NCBI GenBank assembly: GCA_964036665.1
Contig: OZ038528.1
Coordinates: forward strand, 24,539,245-24,603,244
DNA: 64,000 bases
From: Gordius sp. MW1
Taxonomy: Eukaryota > Nematomorpha > Gordioida > Gordea > Gordiidae
Direction of reading: 5' to 3'
Position numbers and translations under genes: made by a program. Shown in pieces: positions 34,969 through 46,519 of the stretch. The notes beneath the pieces are model-generated. The model made no database searches, was not told the DNA's origin, and saw nothing but the letters and a program-made list of their open reading frames with translations. Numbering within the stretch: the stretch's first letter is position 1; every line of letters begins with the position of its first letter.

Positions 34969-36114
34969 AAACATTATTATGCAAATTTTTTCGTATATTT
35001 TACAAACTTTGAAATTAATTTGTTCAATGAAATCATTTAATAATAAAATTTAGGGAAAAAATGATTTATTTTGAAATTTAAGAATACTTCTTTTATATAA
35101 CAACATTTATGAGATGACGTATTTTAAATAAAATTTTTAACCTTTAGAGAACCCTTCCTTTACACTACATGTATAAAAAATGTAATTTTGAATTCTGATA
35201 AAATTATCTCGAGAAATGCTGAAATAAATTTTAAAATGGCGAACTTTTGTGTACAAAAAATTTCACGTTTGGCTTAAACAACAAGTTTTGACAAAGTTTT
35301 TAAACAGGTAAATAATCCAATATAGTTTTTTCTCTAAATATCTATGTTTTTAAAGCTCACAAACTGTTTTACACCATTTGAAAAATAATTATTTATTTCA
35401 ATTTTTTGTTATATTACAAATCTTTAAAATCATCATACACTATAAAGTAAGTTAAAAAAATTTATATGCAAAAAAATTAAAATAATATCAAAGTCCATAA
35501 AACGACAGCATATTTTTAATTGAAATCTCTAAAAATCAGATTTTAGAAAAATAATATTAATTGCGCTGGTGTTTTGTAATAAGATTAAACGAATTTTAAA
35601 ACCATCAAATTGGCAATAAAAACGTTTTAAAAGTAAAAATTAGTATTAAATTGTATTAAAAAAATTAAAAAAAATTCTTTGTTTTTAGCCATGAATTTCA
35701 AACTAGGCTGTTTAATTCAACAAAATTTAACTTTAAAATTATTAACTTATATACCAGGATTTGTAAGTTTTCAATAAAAAAATCTATTAAAACATAGAAC
35801 AAAGTTTGAATATGTTTTGGCATACGATCCCTTTAAACCTATTATGGAAATTTTAAAGCATTTCATTTATTATTAAGATAAGACTAAAATTAACAGCTAG
35901 AGGTTTTTTAGAAAATTATGAAATTAATATATTGGTAGTTTATTTTTATTATAATGTATGACACTAAAATTCTATTCAGTTATTTAAGAAAAAGAATAAT
36001 ACCCCATGATTGACCAAAAGATTGTGGTGGATATATATCTCTTCCTAATAAAGTCAAAGAGCATCCTAATGAAATATCGAAAAAAATTGTTGCATTTAAT
36101 TAAATATACCATCC
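34969..36114. other. A+T-rich stretch, nothing recognised
   Basis: Very A+T-rich with many short poly-A and poly-T runs. No coding segment, inverted-repeat element or RNA gene could be supported. Confidence 0.4.
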
Positions 36115-36645
36115 ATAAATGTAGATTATGACATTTGTCACCTGGGCGACCGCTAAACTTTCAAAAATCTTAATTTCAAAGGTGAAAAACATTTTTTAAG
36201 CTCTTAGTGAGTCACAATTTGAAAAAAAATTTAAATCCCATAATAAACATAGATTATGACATTTGTCACCTGAGCGACCGCTAAACTTTCAAAAATCTTA
36301 ATTTCAAAGGTGAAAAACATTTTTTAAGCTCCTAGTGAGTCACAATTTGGAAAAAAAATTTAAATCGCATAATAAACATAGATTATGACATTTGTCACCT
36401 GGGCGACCGCTAAACTTTTAATCTTTATTTCAAAGGTGAAAAACATTTTTTAAGTTCTTAGTGAGTCACAATTTGAAAAAAAAATTTAAATCGCATCATA
36501 AACATAGATTATGACATTTGTCACCTGGGCGACCGCTAAACTTTTAAAAATCTTAATTTCAAAAGTGAAAAACATTTTTTAAGTTTTTAGTGAGTTACAA
36601 TTTGAAAAAAAAATTTAAATCGCATCATAAACATAGATTATGACA
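36115..36645. repeat. Tandem satellite, about 128-bp unit, four copies plus a partial
   Basis: AGATTATGACATTTGTCACC begins units at 36123, 36251, 36380, 36505 and 36634, spacing 125-129 bp. Each unit includes GGGCGACCGCTAAACTTT and TTAGTGAGTCACAATTTG. The fifth copy breaks off after about 15 bp. Copies differ at only a few positions, so the array is fairly young. Confidence 0.9.
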
Positions 36646-36824
36646 TTTACCCCATATATATTTATTTAACCACCTGTACAAAATATTTATGCCTAAAAAC
36701 TCAAAATGTATATAATAACATGTCAAGTAAAAAATCAAATATACAATCTCATCTTATTATCGTGCAATCCATCATTTATGCTCAACATGCTTAATTTCTT
36801 ATAAAACTATAATACAATAACTTT

Positions 36825-37075
36825 ATAATATACCATGAGCAAATATTGTAAGTAACTAAAATAGTTTAACAAAAGCAATTCAATCTACTATCTGCTCGAA
36901 TTTACTGCTCGAGCTCCTGCTAAATTTTTTAACAGATTTGGCTGCTATCGACTAACCTCTCGAGCATTTTTACGTGCTACTTTTAAAACTATTGCACCGA
37001 ACAGTTAGCCTAGCACTCATTGTGTTAGCATATTACCCAGCTAGTGTTTGTGCTCGAGCATAGCTCATAGTTAGC
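36825..37075. repeat. Dispersed repeat, copy 1 (second at 50352-50590)
   Basis: Both places share ATGAGCAAATATTGTAAGTA-like starts, CTATCTGCTCAAGTTTACTGCTCG-type text, TTTTAACAGATTT-like text and CCTCTCGAGCATTTT. There are no coding frames, and I see no clear terminal repeats. An uncharacterised element about 240 bp long. Confidence 0.55.
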
Positions 37076-37079
37076 ATTT

Positions 37080-37992
37080 CCATTGGTCAGTACCCAAAGA
37101 CGGTCTATAAATACATACGTCAAAAAAAACGAAAAAAAAAAATTTCGATTCACATTTTGGCCAATGGTCATTTTTTTCATTGGTCAGTAGCCAGCGGACG
37201 ACCAAAAAGCCATATTATCAATGGTATTAACAAGAACAATATATTAATTTAATTTAAAAAATAAATAAAGATTTTGCCCTCTCCGGGATTTGAACCCACA
37301 TTAGTAAAGGCATAGGGTTTGGTTCAGTAGAGGCATAGGCCCTTGTAGGAGAGGCCATGGGGTAATTATCGATGTTAACCAATTCAAAAACGAAATAAAA
37401 ATTTTGATTCACATTTTGGCCAATGGTCATTTTTTTCATTGGTCAGTAGCCAGCGGACGACCAAAAAGCCATATTATTAATGGTGTTAACATGAACAATA
37501 TATTAATTTAATTTAAAAAATAAATACCTCTCCGGGATTCGAACCCACATTAGTAAAGGCATAGGGTTTGTAAGGGGCACAGGGACCCATATCAGTAAAG
37601 GCATAGGCTTTGGTAAGGGGCACAGGGACCCATATCAGTAGAGGCGTAGGCCCTTGTAGGAAAGGGCATAGGGTAATTATCAATGTTAACCTATTCAAAG
37701 ACGAAAAAATACCATAAATTGCATATAGCAATTAAAAATTTCGATTTATTTGGCCAATGGTCATTTTTTTTCATTGGTCAGTAGCCAGCGGACGGTCAAA
37801 AATTCATATTATCAATGGTATTAACAAGAACAAAATATTAATTTAATTTTAAAAAAAAATAAAAAAATTCGTCCTCTCCCGAGCTTGAACCCGGGATATA
37901 CCAGGTCACAAAGCTGGCGCCAATAACTTGGTGGACAATGGACAACGGACGACGGACAACCAAAAACGAGCCCATAAATTGCATAGCAATTA
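37080..37992 (-). repeat. Copy 2 of the modular hairpin / tRNA-like repeat family
   Basis: On the minus strand the copy starts TTAATTGCTATGCAATTTAT (37975-37992) and then contains repeated modules: B-box-like text (complement of CCGGGATTCGAACCCACAT at 37290 and 37535), GGGCCTATGCCTCTACTGA, and hairpins of the type CCAATG-AAAAAAATGAC-CATTGG near 37090, 37165, 37430 and 37765. A poly-A/T-rich linker (TTAATTTAATTTAAAAAATA) separates the modules. Confidence 0.6.
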
Positions 37993-37997
37993 AAATG

Positions 37998-38035
<38 letters not shown>

Positions 38036-38331
38036 CCGCCACCAATTTTGGAAAACTACAAGACCGATTTGGCTCAAAATTTCACAGTTTATTCCTGACA
38101 CTCCGGAGCATGTTTTAAGATTTGTTCGAGCCAAATCGGTCCAGTAGTTTTCGAGTATTCGTACGCGTTGCACTGTATACGGAAATAGAACAATAGAAGT
38201 AGTAGAACATACAGACATCAAACTTTATTTTTACTTCAAAAACCGCTTTATCATCATATATGCCCTAAAATTCCAACATAATGTAATACACCCGGGTAAA
38301 TGGCAAAACAACGTTTGCCGGGTTCATCTAG
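37993..38331 (+). mobile_element. Short non-autonomous Helitron, 5' end lost
   Basis: It begins in AAAATGAAACTGTGTGTG with a (GT)13 run, contains CCGATTTGGCTCAAAATTTC, and ends GCCGGGTTCATCTAG (CTAG at 38328-38331) followed by T. The 3' part has a GC-rich palindrome (CCCGGGTAAATGG..GTTTGCCGGG). It matches the complete copy at 47478-47804 on the other strand. The first ~14 bases (TC...) are replaced by the end of the modular repeat at 37992. The open frames in it are not genes. Confidence 0.8.
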
Positions 38332-38573
38332 TGTAAGATAAAAATTGAGTAAGTTAAAATATTATCTTTTAAGGAAATATAAAATTTTATTAATTTTGAG
38401 CCTTTAACGTGTTGTTCCCTTGGAAGGCAGACATTCTAGAATCTAGATAGATAAATATTTATTTAAAAGGTTAAATTTTAGAGTTCATCGGATATGCTTT
38501 CCCCCTTTAATATGTACATTTTAGCCATAATTCCTAGTAAAAGGCATGCTACAAATTAAATAACATTACACCT

Positions 38574-39133
38574 TGTTTGAAATTTTGTTGAAATAAAGAT
38601 TTATAATACGATTCCGGTTGGGGTTTTTATAAAGAGGGCCCGATTTACGACGGGTGGAAACCGCGAATCAAATAAGAATAACTCTAATTTATATGTCATC
38701 TAGGACACATTTTAAATTAGAGATTAATTTAACTAAATTATCCCTATCTCTTTTAAAATGTGACTTGAAATTAAAAACAGACATATAACGTTTTCGCTCT
38801 TATTGGAGCTCATCAGTATGCCATAGTTAATTCTCTAGTCACATAGTAATCGAGATAGCTATATATAAGGCCAAATTAGATTTTCACGTTTACGGTGTTT
38901 AAGGATAAAACTCATTAAACCCACCGTAATTGTGGCATAAATAATATTTGTTTGAAATTTTGTTGAAATAAAGGTTTATAATACGATTCCGGTTGGGGTT
39001 TTTATAAAGAGGGCCCGATTTACGACGGGTGGAAACCGCGAATCAAATAAGAATAACTCTAATTTATATGTCATCTAAGACACATTTTAAATTAGAGACT
39101 AATTTGACTAAATTATCCCTATCTCTTTTAGAA
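38574..39133. repeat. Direct duplication of a 185-bp segment, 375 bp apart
   Basis: TGTTTGAAATTTTGTTGAAA begins at 38574 and again at 38949. Similarity continues through GATTCCGGTTGGGGTTTTTA and GGGCCCGATTTACGACGGGT to CCCTATCTCTTTTA. The two copies differ at only a few positions. Could be a young tandem duplication or the ends of a small element with a 190-bp middle. Confidence 0.8.
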
Positions 39134-40269
39134 TCCATCGAATTAACATCATAAGTTCTTATTAACCCTTGAATTCTCCTTGAATTAACATCATATTCAT
39201 ATTATTATCTTTTTTCCTCCTTAGAATTAAACATTGAATTTTGAATTTCTTCTTCACTCTTTTTGTTCAATAACCTTGGTTTAATTGAGGCTTGAGTTCA
39301 TCCCACCGCTATCACCATTTATTAGAACTCAATCATATCTAATCTAACGATAATCATTTAATAATCATATCTAATCTAAGGATAATCATTTATTAAGTAA
39401 AGATAGTAAAATGAAATATTATAGATTAGGAGAAGTAATAACTAGGGCCGGGGAGGGAAAACTATATATGATCAAAAGAAAGATTAATTAAGTAGATAAA
39501 ACATATGGTAATTAACAACTCGGATTTGGCTTACAATATTAAAATACATAATTATAGCAATATAATAATCTGTAGAAAATGATATATAAATATACGTATT
39601 CACATATACAACACTAATCTTGTATTTTATCTTAATTATTAATAAAAATCTACTAAAATTAGGACTTTTAGATATAGATTAATGTTAATAATTATGTTTA
39701 AGGTCAGAAAACATAGGTATGAAAATGCTCATTTTGGGTTTCAATCTTAATCAAAAGCGGATTCGTTATAAGCTAAATGTGAAATAAACAAGTCGGTCCT
39801 TGTATTTCATATACAGTACACCAACCAAATAAAACATTCTTAAAATTTTTTTAAATATCATTATGCAAAATTTATCAATAATTAAGGAAAAAATAATAAA
39901 AAGTTTGCCCTACTCTTTTTTGCTAAATTATTTTGAAGTAATATCTTTTGTATCCGCATTCTTCCACCTATTAAACTTGCTGTGATCTTAGATCGATCAT
40001 ACCCTTAAGAGACTGATTAAGAGTTGGGCAATTCCTCATGGCTTATGTTAATAATTTAAAGTATTTTCTATATTGAAAAAATAACCGAAAGCGGCATTTG
40101 AACCCCGGACCATTTGTTTTAAAGATAAAGGTAATCCCTTGGACCCCACACCAATTGGCAATTTAATTAATTGATAAGCTGTCCTTCTTATTTACGTAGC
40201 CTTTGATAGATAAATTTCAATGTGTACAATGTAAGGAACCGTTTTCTATTATTAAATCAAACAAAAAAT
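39134..40269. other. A+T-rich stretch with one tRNA-like fragment
   Basis: No gene was recognised. On the minus strand near 40080-40110 GGGGTTCAAATGCCGC resembles a pol III B box (T-arm), but no full cloverleaf can be drawn; probably a SINE or tRNA fragment. Confidence 0.35.
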
Positions 40270-41004
40270 ATGATTATATTTATATTGATAGTTTTTAGAA
40301 GTCAAGAATTTGCTTCTATGGTGAATTGTAATCTAAATATGGAGATAAGCACCACAACGAGTCAATGTTGGTAAACAATCCGTTATAATAACACTCATAA
40401 ATATAAAATCACATCGTATTTAGTTTCATCTAATTTTAAAGCTAGAAAAAATGAGGATAAATTCATTGTTTTAACCTAGTTAAACCTTTAAACAGTGTTA
40501 ATATAAAAATGCACGGTAATTGTTATAAGGTTTAATGCGGGATCAATGTTTGCCTCCTTTAATATTCTGCAATATATCATTTTAAATAAGCAATTTATTA
40601 CCGACTATGATAAAAAATGGCAAAATTATTTTTTAGATTTGATAAGCACAGCAAAATACAAAATTTTATTAATATTTAATTTATAATTCCAGAGATATTT
40701 GTTGATGGATTATCAATTTTGCATACTTCATTTGAAGGGCCAGGCGAATATGAAGATATTCTTGACCGATATGATAACCTTATTATTAGATTAAGTAAAA
40801 AATTTGAGATCTTCAAAAATTTGTACACTTATGAATTTCAAATAATTGCATCAATTTTTCAATTATTTTAAGGGTAATTATTTTTACAACTTAAATATTA
40901 TTTTAAATTTGATTCAGTAACTTGTTCACAGCTATGTTATTCCCTTTTCTTTTATCCAGGCGAAAACAGATCCTCACCCTGTTAAATTTACGTTTTTCTT
41001 TTAA
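40270..41004 (+). pseudogene. Decayed second member of the secreted-protein family
   Basis: It parallels the gene at 62913-63760 exon by exon. Exon 1 (40270-40370) encodes MIIFILIVFRSQEFASMVNC then NLNMEIS and ends at GTAAAC, 5 nt shorter than its relatives, giving a frame change. Exon 2 (40637-40660, 24 nt) encodes LISTAKY. Its donor reads AAATTT instead of GT. Exon 3 (from 40693) has FVDGLSILHTSFEGP, YEDILDRYDNLIIRLSK and NLYTYEFQIIASIFQ, then an in-frame TAA at 40869-40871 just before the donor. Exon 4 (40960-41004) encodes AKTDPHPVKFTFFF and a stop. Three separate lesions suggest a pseudogene; sequence error could explain one, not all. Confidence 0.75.
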
Positions 41005-41258
41005 CGATTACAAGCTTTTTATTCGTTTTTAATATTAGCAAACAATTATAAACTATACCATGTGTTTATATTTAGATTGTTTAATTATGATACAAATAAT
41101 AAAAATGTGATTGGTCGCTGACTAAAAACCATAAGAATCGGCTAGTGTATATCATTTTTTCTGTGAATTAACAACGTGAATATGATGGATAAAAATAAAA
41201 TAAAATTGATATAAGGGGAGTAGGTAAGATGAAGACAGTAAAATAAAGTACGCCTGCT

Positions 41259-41408
41259 ATGGGCGTAGCCAGCATTGGATTAGAGGGTGGTGATAATAAT
41301 TTTGAGAAGGACAAAATAAATTTTAGGCATAATCTTAATAATTTTAACAATTGAATTTAGAGGGGGGGGGGGAAGCTGCCCCTCCCTGCCCCACTTGGCT
41401 ACACCCAT
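41259..41408. mobile_element. MITE of the GGGCGTAGCCAG family, best-preserved copy
   Basis: The ends ATGGGCGTAGCCAGC and TGGCTACACCCAT are near-perfect inverted copies around 150 bp. The body has CATAATCTTAATAATTTT and the typical GGGGGGG / CCCCTCCCTGCCCC pair. Ends of this type are known from hAT-like MITEs; an 8-bp duplication was not clear here. Confidence 0.65.
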
Positions 41409-41737
41409 GACGCGTGGGGAATAACAGCGGGGCCTTAAGTATCGTGTAAGTACATGACATTTTAACCACCCCATCAATCTCGACCCTCCTTACCTATATA
41501 TGCACGCAGTTAACGAGTTGGTGAGGATATGCGACCAAATTAAAGCCCTGAAGTTAGCTGTATAGCCGTTATCATGTTGACATTTTAAGGTGATGCTCGG
41601 TTGGTCATTTCCATCCAATAGCCGAATTAGCGTTCTTGAAGGAAACTGAGAGTCTTTTATCTATGAGCCTCTCTCGGTGTGTTTACCGTTTTCGACCAAC
41701 ATTTCAAGAAGCACATCCGCTGCGAAATAATAGTTTT

Positions 41738-41820
41738 AGGGGGTACACAAGTGCATCCGGTACCTAGATCTAACACTTAGGGGGTACACAAGGTGCATCC
41801 GATACTTAGATCTAAAATCA
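41738..41820. repeat. Two-copy 41-bp tandem repeat
   Basis: TAGGGGGTACACAAGTGCAT followed by CCGGTACCTAGATCTAA occurs twice in direct succession, the second copy with CCGATACTTAGATCTAA. Confidence 0.75.
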
Positions 41821-42183
41821 TTTCTATATTAATTAATCGGTAGCTTAGCTTCTCTCGAGCCAGCTTGTAGAAACCATTATTTCCTAACATGCTGAATGAC
41901 CTCGATATTTTTAAAGTCTAGTTTTTTAGCTAGGTTGGATCGGGATGCTTTGTTAACCAAGTAATATTAATTTTTTAAATTGATCAGTATGTCCATTTGA
42001 ATCATTGTTTGGCATACAAGAAGTGAGAGGCCCATGTGACGATACCATTTGCGATCTACAAAATAGTAATCTACCACAACTTTTGCGTTTGGTGGTAGTA
42101 ATGGTTTTTAAGGAGCAGGACCGCTGACGGCGCTAGTTAAGACTTCGATTACTGACGCAAAGACAGAAGTGCAATTGAAGGCG

Positions 42184-42437
42184 TCACTTGATAAATAGAC
42201 TCTTATTTTCAACTGTTTGCATTTTTATACTAAAGGCATCGCAACCCTCTTTAATGCTAAGGTCAAGGTCAAATGGGTTATCGATCAACTTGCTTGTATA
42301 TCCCCGAGACTCTTCCCACGACCCCTCTGCAAATCAAAATCTTGAATAAATATCAGCGTTGACTTAACGGTCATATGGCAAAGCAGAAGATTTTTAGCTT
42401 CGTTTTCTCCTAAGTATTCTTGATATTTGTTTTTCCA
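42184..42437 (-). pseudogene. Galectin-like domain fragment, one frameshift
   Basis: The minus strand reads YQEYLGENEAKNLLLCHMTV, then LIFIQDFDLQ. After a one-base frame change in a G-run (near 42331-42335) it continues GSWEESRGYTSKLIDNPFD, LDLSIKEGCDAFSIKMQTVE and a TGA. The pattern W-x-E-x-R, then a short gap, then N-P-F-x-L-x-L-x-I, then D-x-F-x-I resembles the carbohydrate-binding core of galectins. The usual H-x-N-P-R is replaced by I-Q-D-F-D. Neighbouring minus-strand frames at 41900-42110 also look partly coding but were not joined. Family assignment is tentative. Confidence 0.35.
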
Positions 42438-42712
42438 TTAGGTCATTCATTATCAATATAGTAAGCTAAAAATTGGTTGTCAAGTTTAATCAATTAATCA
42501 CGATATTTGGAGATAAAGAAACTTTGAAAGGGCCTTTTACTATAAAAACATTAACGGTGGAAAATCATCTGGCAAATCAGGTTTTATGATAGATGCGGAT
42601 TATACACGTCCCAACTAAAAAAGATGCAATGCCCAATCATAATTAACCCTCAATTTCTTTACACATCAATTATCGGTAACCTCCCAAAGAGAGCCGAAAT
42701 AACTGCGATATT

Positions 42713-45300
42713 AATTGCTATGCAATTTATGGGCTCGCTTTTTGTTGTCCGTCCATCCGTTGTCCGTCCTCCAACGTTCTGACTCCGTCTTCTAACTTTC
42801 TGGTTCAATACCCGGAGAGGACAAATTTTTTTTTGAGGTAAATTAAATTTTTTCATCTGCTGACACAACAAAATAACTCCATAGTGTACCTAAAGAATCC
42901 ATCTAAGGCTTAATATAAAATAACTTTTAAAATAAAACAATATTTACTTAAAAGCGGAGTTCTTCGGAACACATGGTCAATGAGTTTATTATACTCCACA
43001 TAGAAATATTTATAGCCAATCAAATGAAACCATTTTCAAAAAATTTAAAAAGTCCTCTATTTTTTAATGGTAGGAGATATTATAAATATTTTTTTTTGAG
43101 TTTCATATTGAAAAAGGTATCGGCTTGGTAATTGCCGATACTAGCAAAGTATCGGCTGATACTTTTGGCAAGGTATCGGCGCCGATACCATGCCGATACT
43201 TGGTATCGGTTCACCTCTAGCCTCTACTGATGTGGGTTCGAATTTCGGTGAGGGCAAATTCTTAATTATTGGTTCGATACCCGGAGAGGGCAAAATTTTT
43301 ATTTATTTTTTAAATTAAATTAATATATTGTTCTTGTTAATACCATTGATAATATGACTTTTTAACCGTGTCCTGGCCACTGACCAATGAAAAAATGACC
43401 ATTGGCCAAAGTGTGAATCAAAATTTTTTTTAGTTGTCTCTTATGTATTTATATTCTTTTTGATCGTATCCTGGCTGCTGACCAATAAAAAAAATGACCA
43501 TTGGCCAAAGTGTGAATCAAAATTTTTTTTAGTTGTCTCTTATGTATTTATATCCTTTTTGATCGTGTCCTGGCTACTGACCAATGAAAGAAATGACCAT
43601 TTACCAAAGTATAATTCAAAAATTTTTTTTCGTCTATGTATTTATATCCTTTTTGACCGTGTCCTGGCTACTGACCAATGGAAAAAATGACCACTGGTCA
43701 TAACAAAATTTTTTAAGAGTTTGACATTTTCCAATATATAAACATCATATCATTTATTTTTATTTAATAACTTAGAATCTTTTGGGTCAAAAGCTGTTTT
43801 ATAAAAAAATATAAGTTACCGAAATGAAATGACCCAAACCTACCATATTATGTGAAAAGATGGTTGTTAAACTTCATCAATAAATTAACAATATAACTAA
43901 ATATAAATAATACTTATCAAGTATTACAAGCAATTTAAATGGCCCTATGATTAGTAGGAAGCTTGGTTCGCGACAAAAAAACAAAATTAATTACACCTAT
44001 AATTTTACTGGCTGGATATAACCATAGTCTAAACTCTAAAGAAAGTCAATATTTCGCCTAAACTCAGGTCTAAGGCAAATATTCGAAATTTGGACAAATA
44101 CTCTAAGATATTATTGTTAAGTAATTAAAAAATTCATATTTTTACACTACACCTATTAACTTTAATGATTTTTGTAAATGTGTCATGGGTCATCCTTTGG
44201 GTCACCCTTAAAACCAACGAGAAATTATCTTGTCAAATTCTTTTAGTTCATTTCGCCTTAATATAAGAAGCTATAAAAGCACTCTTCCTTCCATCCATCT
44301 CTTTCTACCGATCACTGTGTTGCTGTCTAATCCTAGATGTATGTCGCACATTTTAATCTACCCATTTATCGATTTTTTAATTTACTCAAGTTTTATTTTA
44401 GGATTTGGTATCTGATGCTGGTTCAATACCATGAGAGGACAAATTTTTTTTGTTTTTTTAAATTAAATTAATATATTGTTTTTGTTAATATCATTGATAA
44501 TATGACTTTTTGGAGGTCCGCTGGCTACTAACCAATGAAAAAAATGACCATTAGCTAAATTTGATTCGAAATTTTTTTTTCCGTTTTTGGAATTGGTGTA
44601 TTAGGTTAACATTATAATTACTCTATGCCTTCCCGTAGAAGGGCCTATGCCTCTACTGATATGGGTCCCTGTGCCCCCCTCCTACAAAAGCCTATGCCTC
44701 TACTGATGTGGGTTCGAATCCCGGCTAGTGTAAATTCTTAATTGCTGGTTTGATACTTAAAGAGGACAAATTTTTTTGTTATTTTTTTTAATTTAATATA
44801 TTGTTCTTGTGAATACCATTGATAATATGACTTTTTGGCCGTCCGCTGGCTGCTGACCAATGAAAAAAATGACCATTGGTTAAATTGTATTTCAAAATTT
44901 TTTTTCGTTTTTTTTTGGCTCTTATGTATTAATAATACTGACCAATGAAAAAAATGACCAATGGCCAAATTGTGAATCGGAATTTTTTTTTTTCGTTTCT
45001 TTGACTCTTATGATTGTTCTTGTTAATACCAATGATAATATGACTTTTTAGACGTCCGCTGGCTGTTGACCAATGAATAAAATGACCAGTGGCCAAAGTG
45101 AGATTAAAATCGATTTTTTTTATTAAAATTATAGGCTAGTTATTTGGCTGTCTGCTAACTATTAGAAAAGTTCACACTGGCCAAAGTGATCGAACATTTG
45201 TATAAATAATTAACTAATTATTTTGCATTTAATACCCCCTATAGGCATTCTCGCCCCTTCCCATCTTTCGCGCCCATTAATTGCATAGCAAATATGCTAC
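42713..45300 (+). repeat. Copy 3 of the modular hairpin / tRNA-like repeat family, expanded array
   Basis: It starts ATTAATTGCTATGCAATTTA and ends near 45273-45293 with the inverse-type ATTAATTGCATAGCAAATAT. Between lie at least seven hairpin modules (GACCAATGAAAAAAATGACC with CATTGGCC), for example near 43382, 43482, 43580, 43672, 44530, 44858 and 45065. Each follows TGGC(T/C)(G/A)CTGACC. B-box-like GGTTCGAATCCCGG occurs at 44709, and related GGTTCGAATTTCGG at 43225. TTAATATATTGTTCTTGTTAATACCATTGAT linkers recur. Not a gene; the open frames are by-products of the repeat. Confidence 0.65.
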
Positions 45301-45400
45301 TTTTATACGGAGTATAGATGAGTTTCGTTCCCCCTTCCCTTCCCCTCCTCCCCTTCCCCATTCCCCCTTCTCACGAGGGCCGAAAGCCCGAGTTCTCCAA
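45200..45400 (+). repeat. Arm 1 of a 200-bp inverted repeat pair (arm 2 at 54241-54470)
   Basis: GCATTTAATACCCCCTATAG through CGCCCATTAATTGCATAGCAA, GGAGTATAGATGAG and a C-rich tract to GAGGGCCGAAAGCCCGAG reappears inverted at 54241-54470. The GGGCCGAAAGCCC part can form a small hairpin. Confidence 0.7.
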
Positions 45401-45797
45401 CTGATCTACATCACATTTACTCCTTCATCCTTACTTCAACAAGATTAAATATAGAAGCATATTCAATCTGTACGATATATTCATACCAATTGTAACTTTT
45501 GATATATCCAATGAACCTTATAAGAAAAATTTTTTTAGGCACTAATTATTTGAATGTTTTCACTACTAAACCCCTGATCCCCTGGATAAAAGTATTGCAC
45601 TAATCTGAGTAGAAACAATAATTTTCTAGTGCTCTTCTTCAAATCTTACCAAAGCAGACTTACGCTATTGCATCATTTATTACTAAGCATATTAACAATT
45701 AAACACATACCCTGAAAATATTAACCTTGCATTTTTGAATTTTTATCTTTATTTGTCACCTTACACCAATGGTGGCACTTAAATCTCTATCACCTAC

Positions 45798-45983
45798 GTG
45801 ATTCTTTATAAAAAATTTTATCAGCTAAATGTCCTTCATCTGGTAAGCTCTAAAAAAATATGTCCTCCTATAGCATTAGAAATTGAATTTAATATTGATA
45901 TTGACATCAGACCTACTTCTAAAATACGTTCCCAGCTACCCCTAAATGCTTATTACAGTGATAAGCCTATGGATTCCAAGTGA
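45798..45983 (+). CDS. Possible coding exon, unrecognised
   Basis: A frame without ATG, open from about 45783 to a TGA, reads VSSKKICPPIALEIEFNIDI, then DIRPTSKIRSQLPLNAYYSD and KPMDSK. Composition is protein-like. It lies just before a string of LINE fragments and might be part of one, or a terminal exon. No splice partner or family found. Confidence 0.3.
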   Translation: MILYKKFYQLNVLHLVSSKKICPPIALEIEFNIDIDIRPTSKIRSQLPLNAYYSDKPMDSK

Positions 45984-46189
45984 ATAAAGTCCTTTTGTCA
46001 CACGCTTTACCCCCACAATTTTAAGATTCTAAGAGGAGCACTATTTTGTTTGCAACAATTTCTAATAAACTTGCTTAATTTATCATAAGTGATCAATACA
46101 ACGTTGTTATGGGAAAAGATAATTAAATTCTCTTATCAGATTTTGGCTTCACCCAATTATAAGAAAACAAACATATCACAAAAAATAAA

Positions 46190-46420
46190 ATATAGTTTAG
46201 TTTCATCCTGTTCCGACTCTTATGGGAAAATGGCATTGGCCTTTTTAAAGAAATAGGCAGACGATCTCCTCCTTCTGAATAATCTCCACCATTTCTACTT
46301 AAGCAATCAATTGCGATTTTAATCGCGAAATTCAACTTTAAATCCTTTTTGGGTTCATGTCCTTCCTTAAAAGAGGAAGATGAAGATATATTAGCTATTT
46401 AACGTTCTTATTTAATTTTT
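46190..46420 (+). pseudogene. LINE 3'-end fragment
   Basis: The plus strand matches 14225-14420 of the LINE in the LTR element: GAAAATGGCATTGGCC, AAGAAATAGGCAG, TCAATTGCGATTTTAATCGC and AAAGAGGAAGATGAAG. Only the end of the reverse-transcriptase frame and the start of the 3' tail remain. Confidence 0.65.
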
Positions 46421-46519
46421 TTAAAATTCTAATTTGTTTTACATTTTACCGTATTATAAATAGCCACATATTAAGAAACTTTTTATAGAAAAAAATAAAT
46501 ATAAGGAAACGAACCTATC

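Noticed and set aside
36115..36645. CRISPR-like array because of regular spacing
   Set aside because: The whole unit is conserved, with no variable spacers, and the genome is eukaryotic. It is a satellite.
37821..38221. Open frames of 60-127 codons on both strands in and around the Helitron copies (also 47437-47790)
   Set aside because: They run across the Helitron body, the (GT)n tract and the repeat border. The same text occurs in both copies on opposite strands without coding signs.
42659..42871. Minus-strand 70-codon frame near the modular repeat start
   Set aside because: It overlaps the repeat terminus and the GTCCGTCC tract, which recur non-coding elsewhere.
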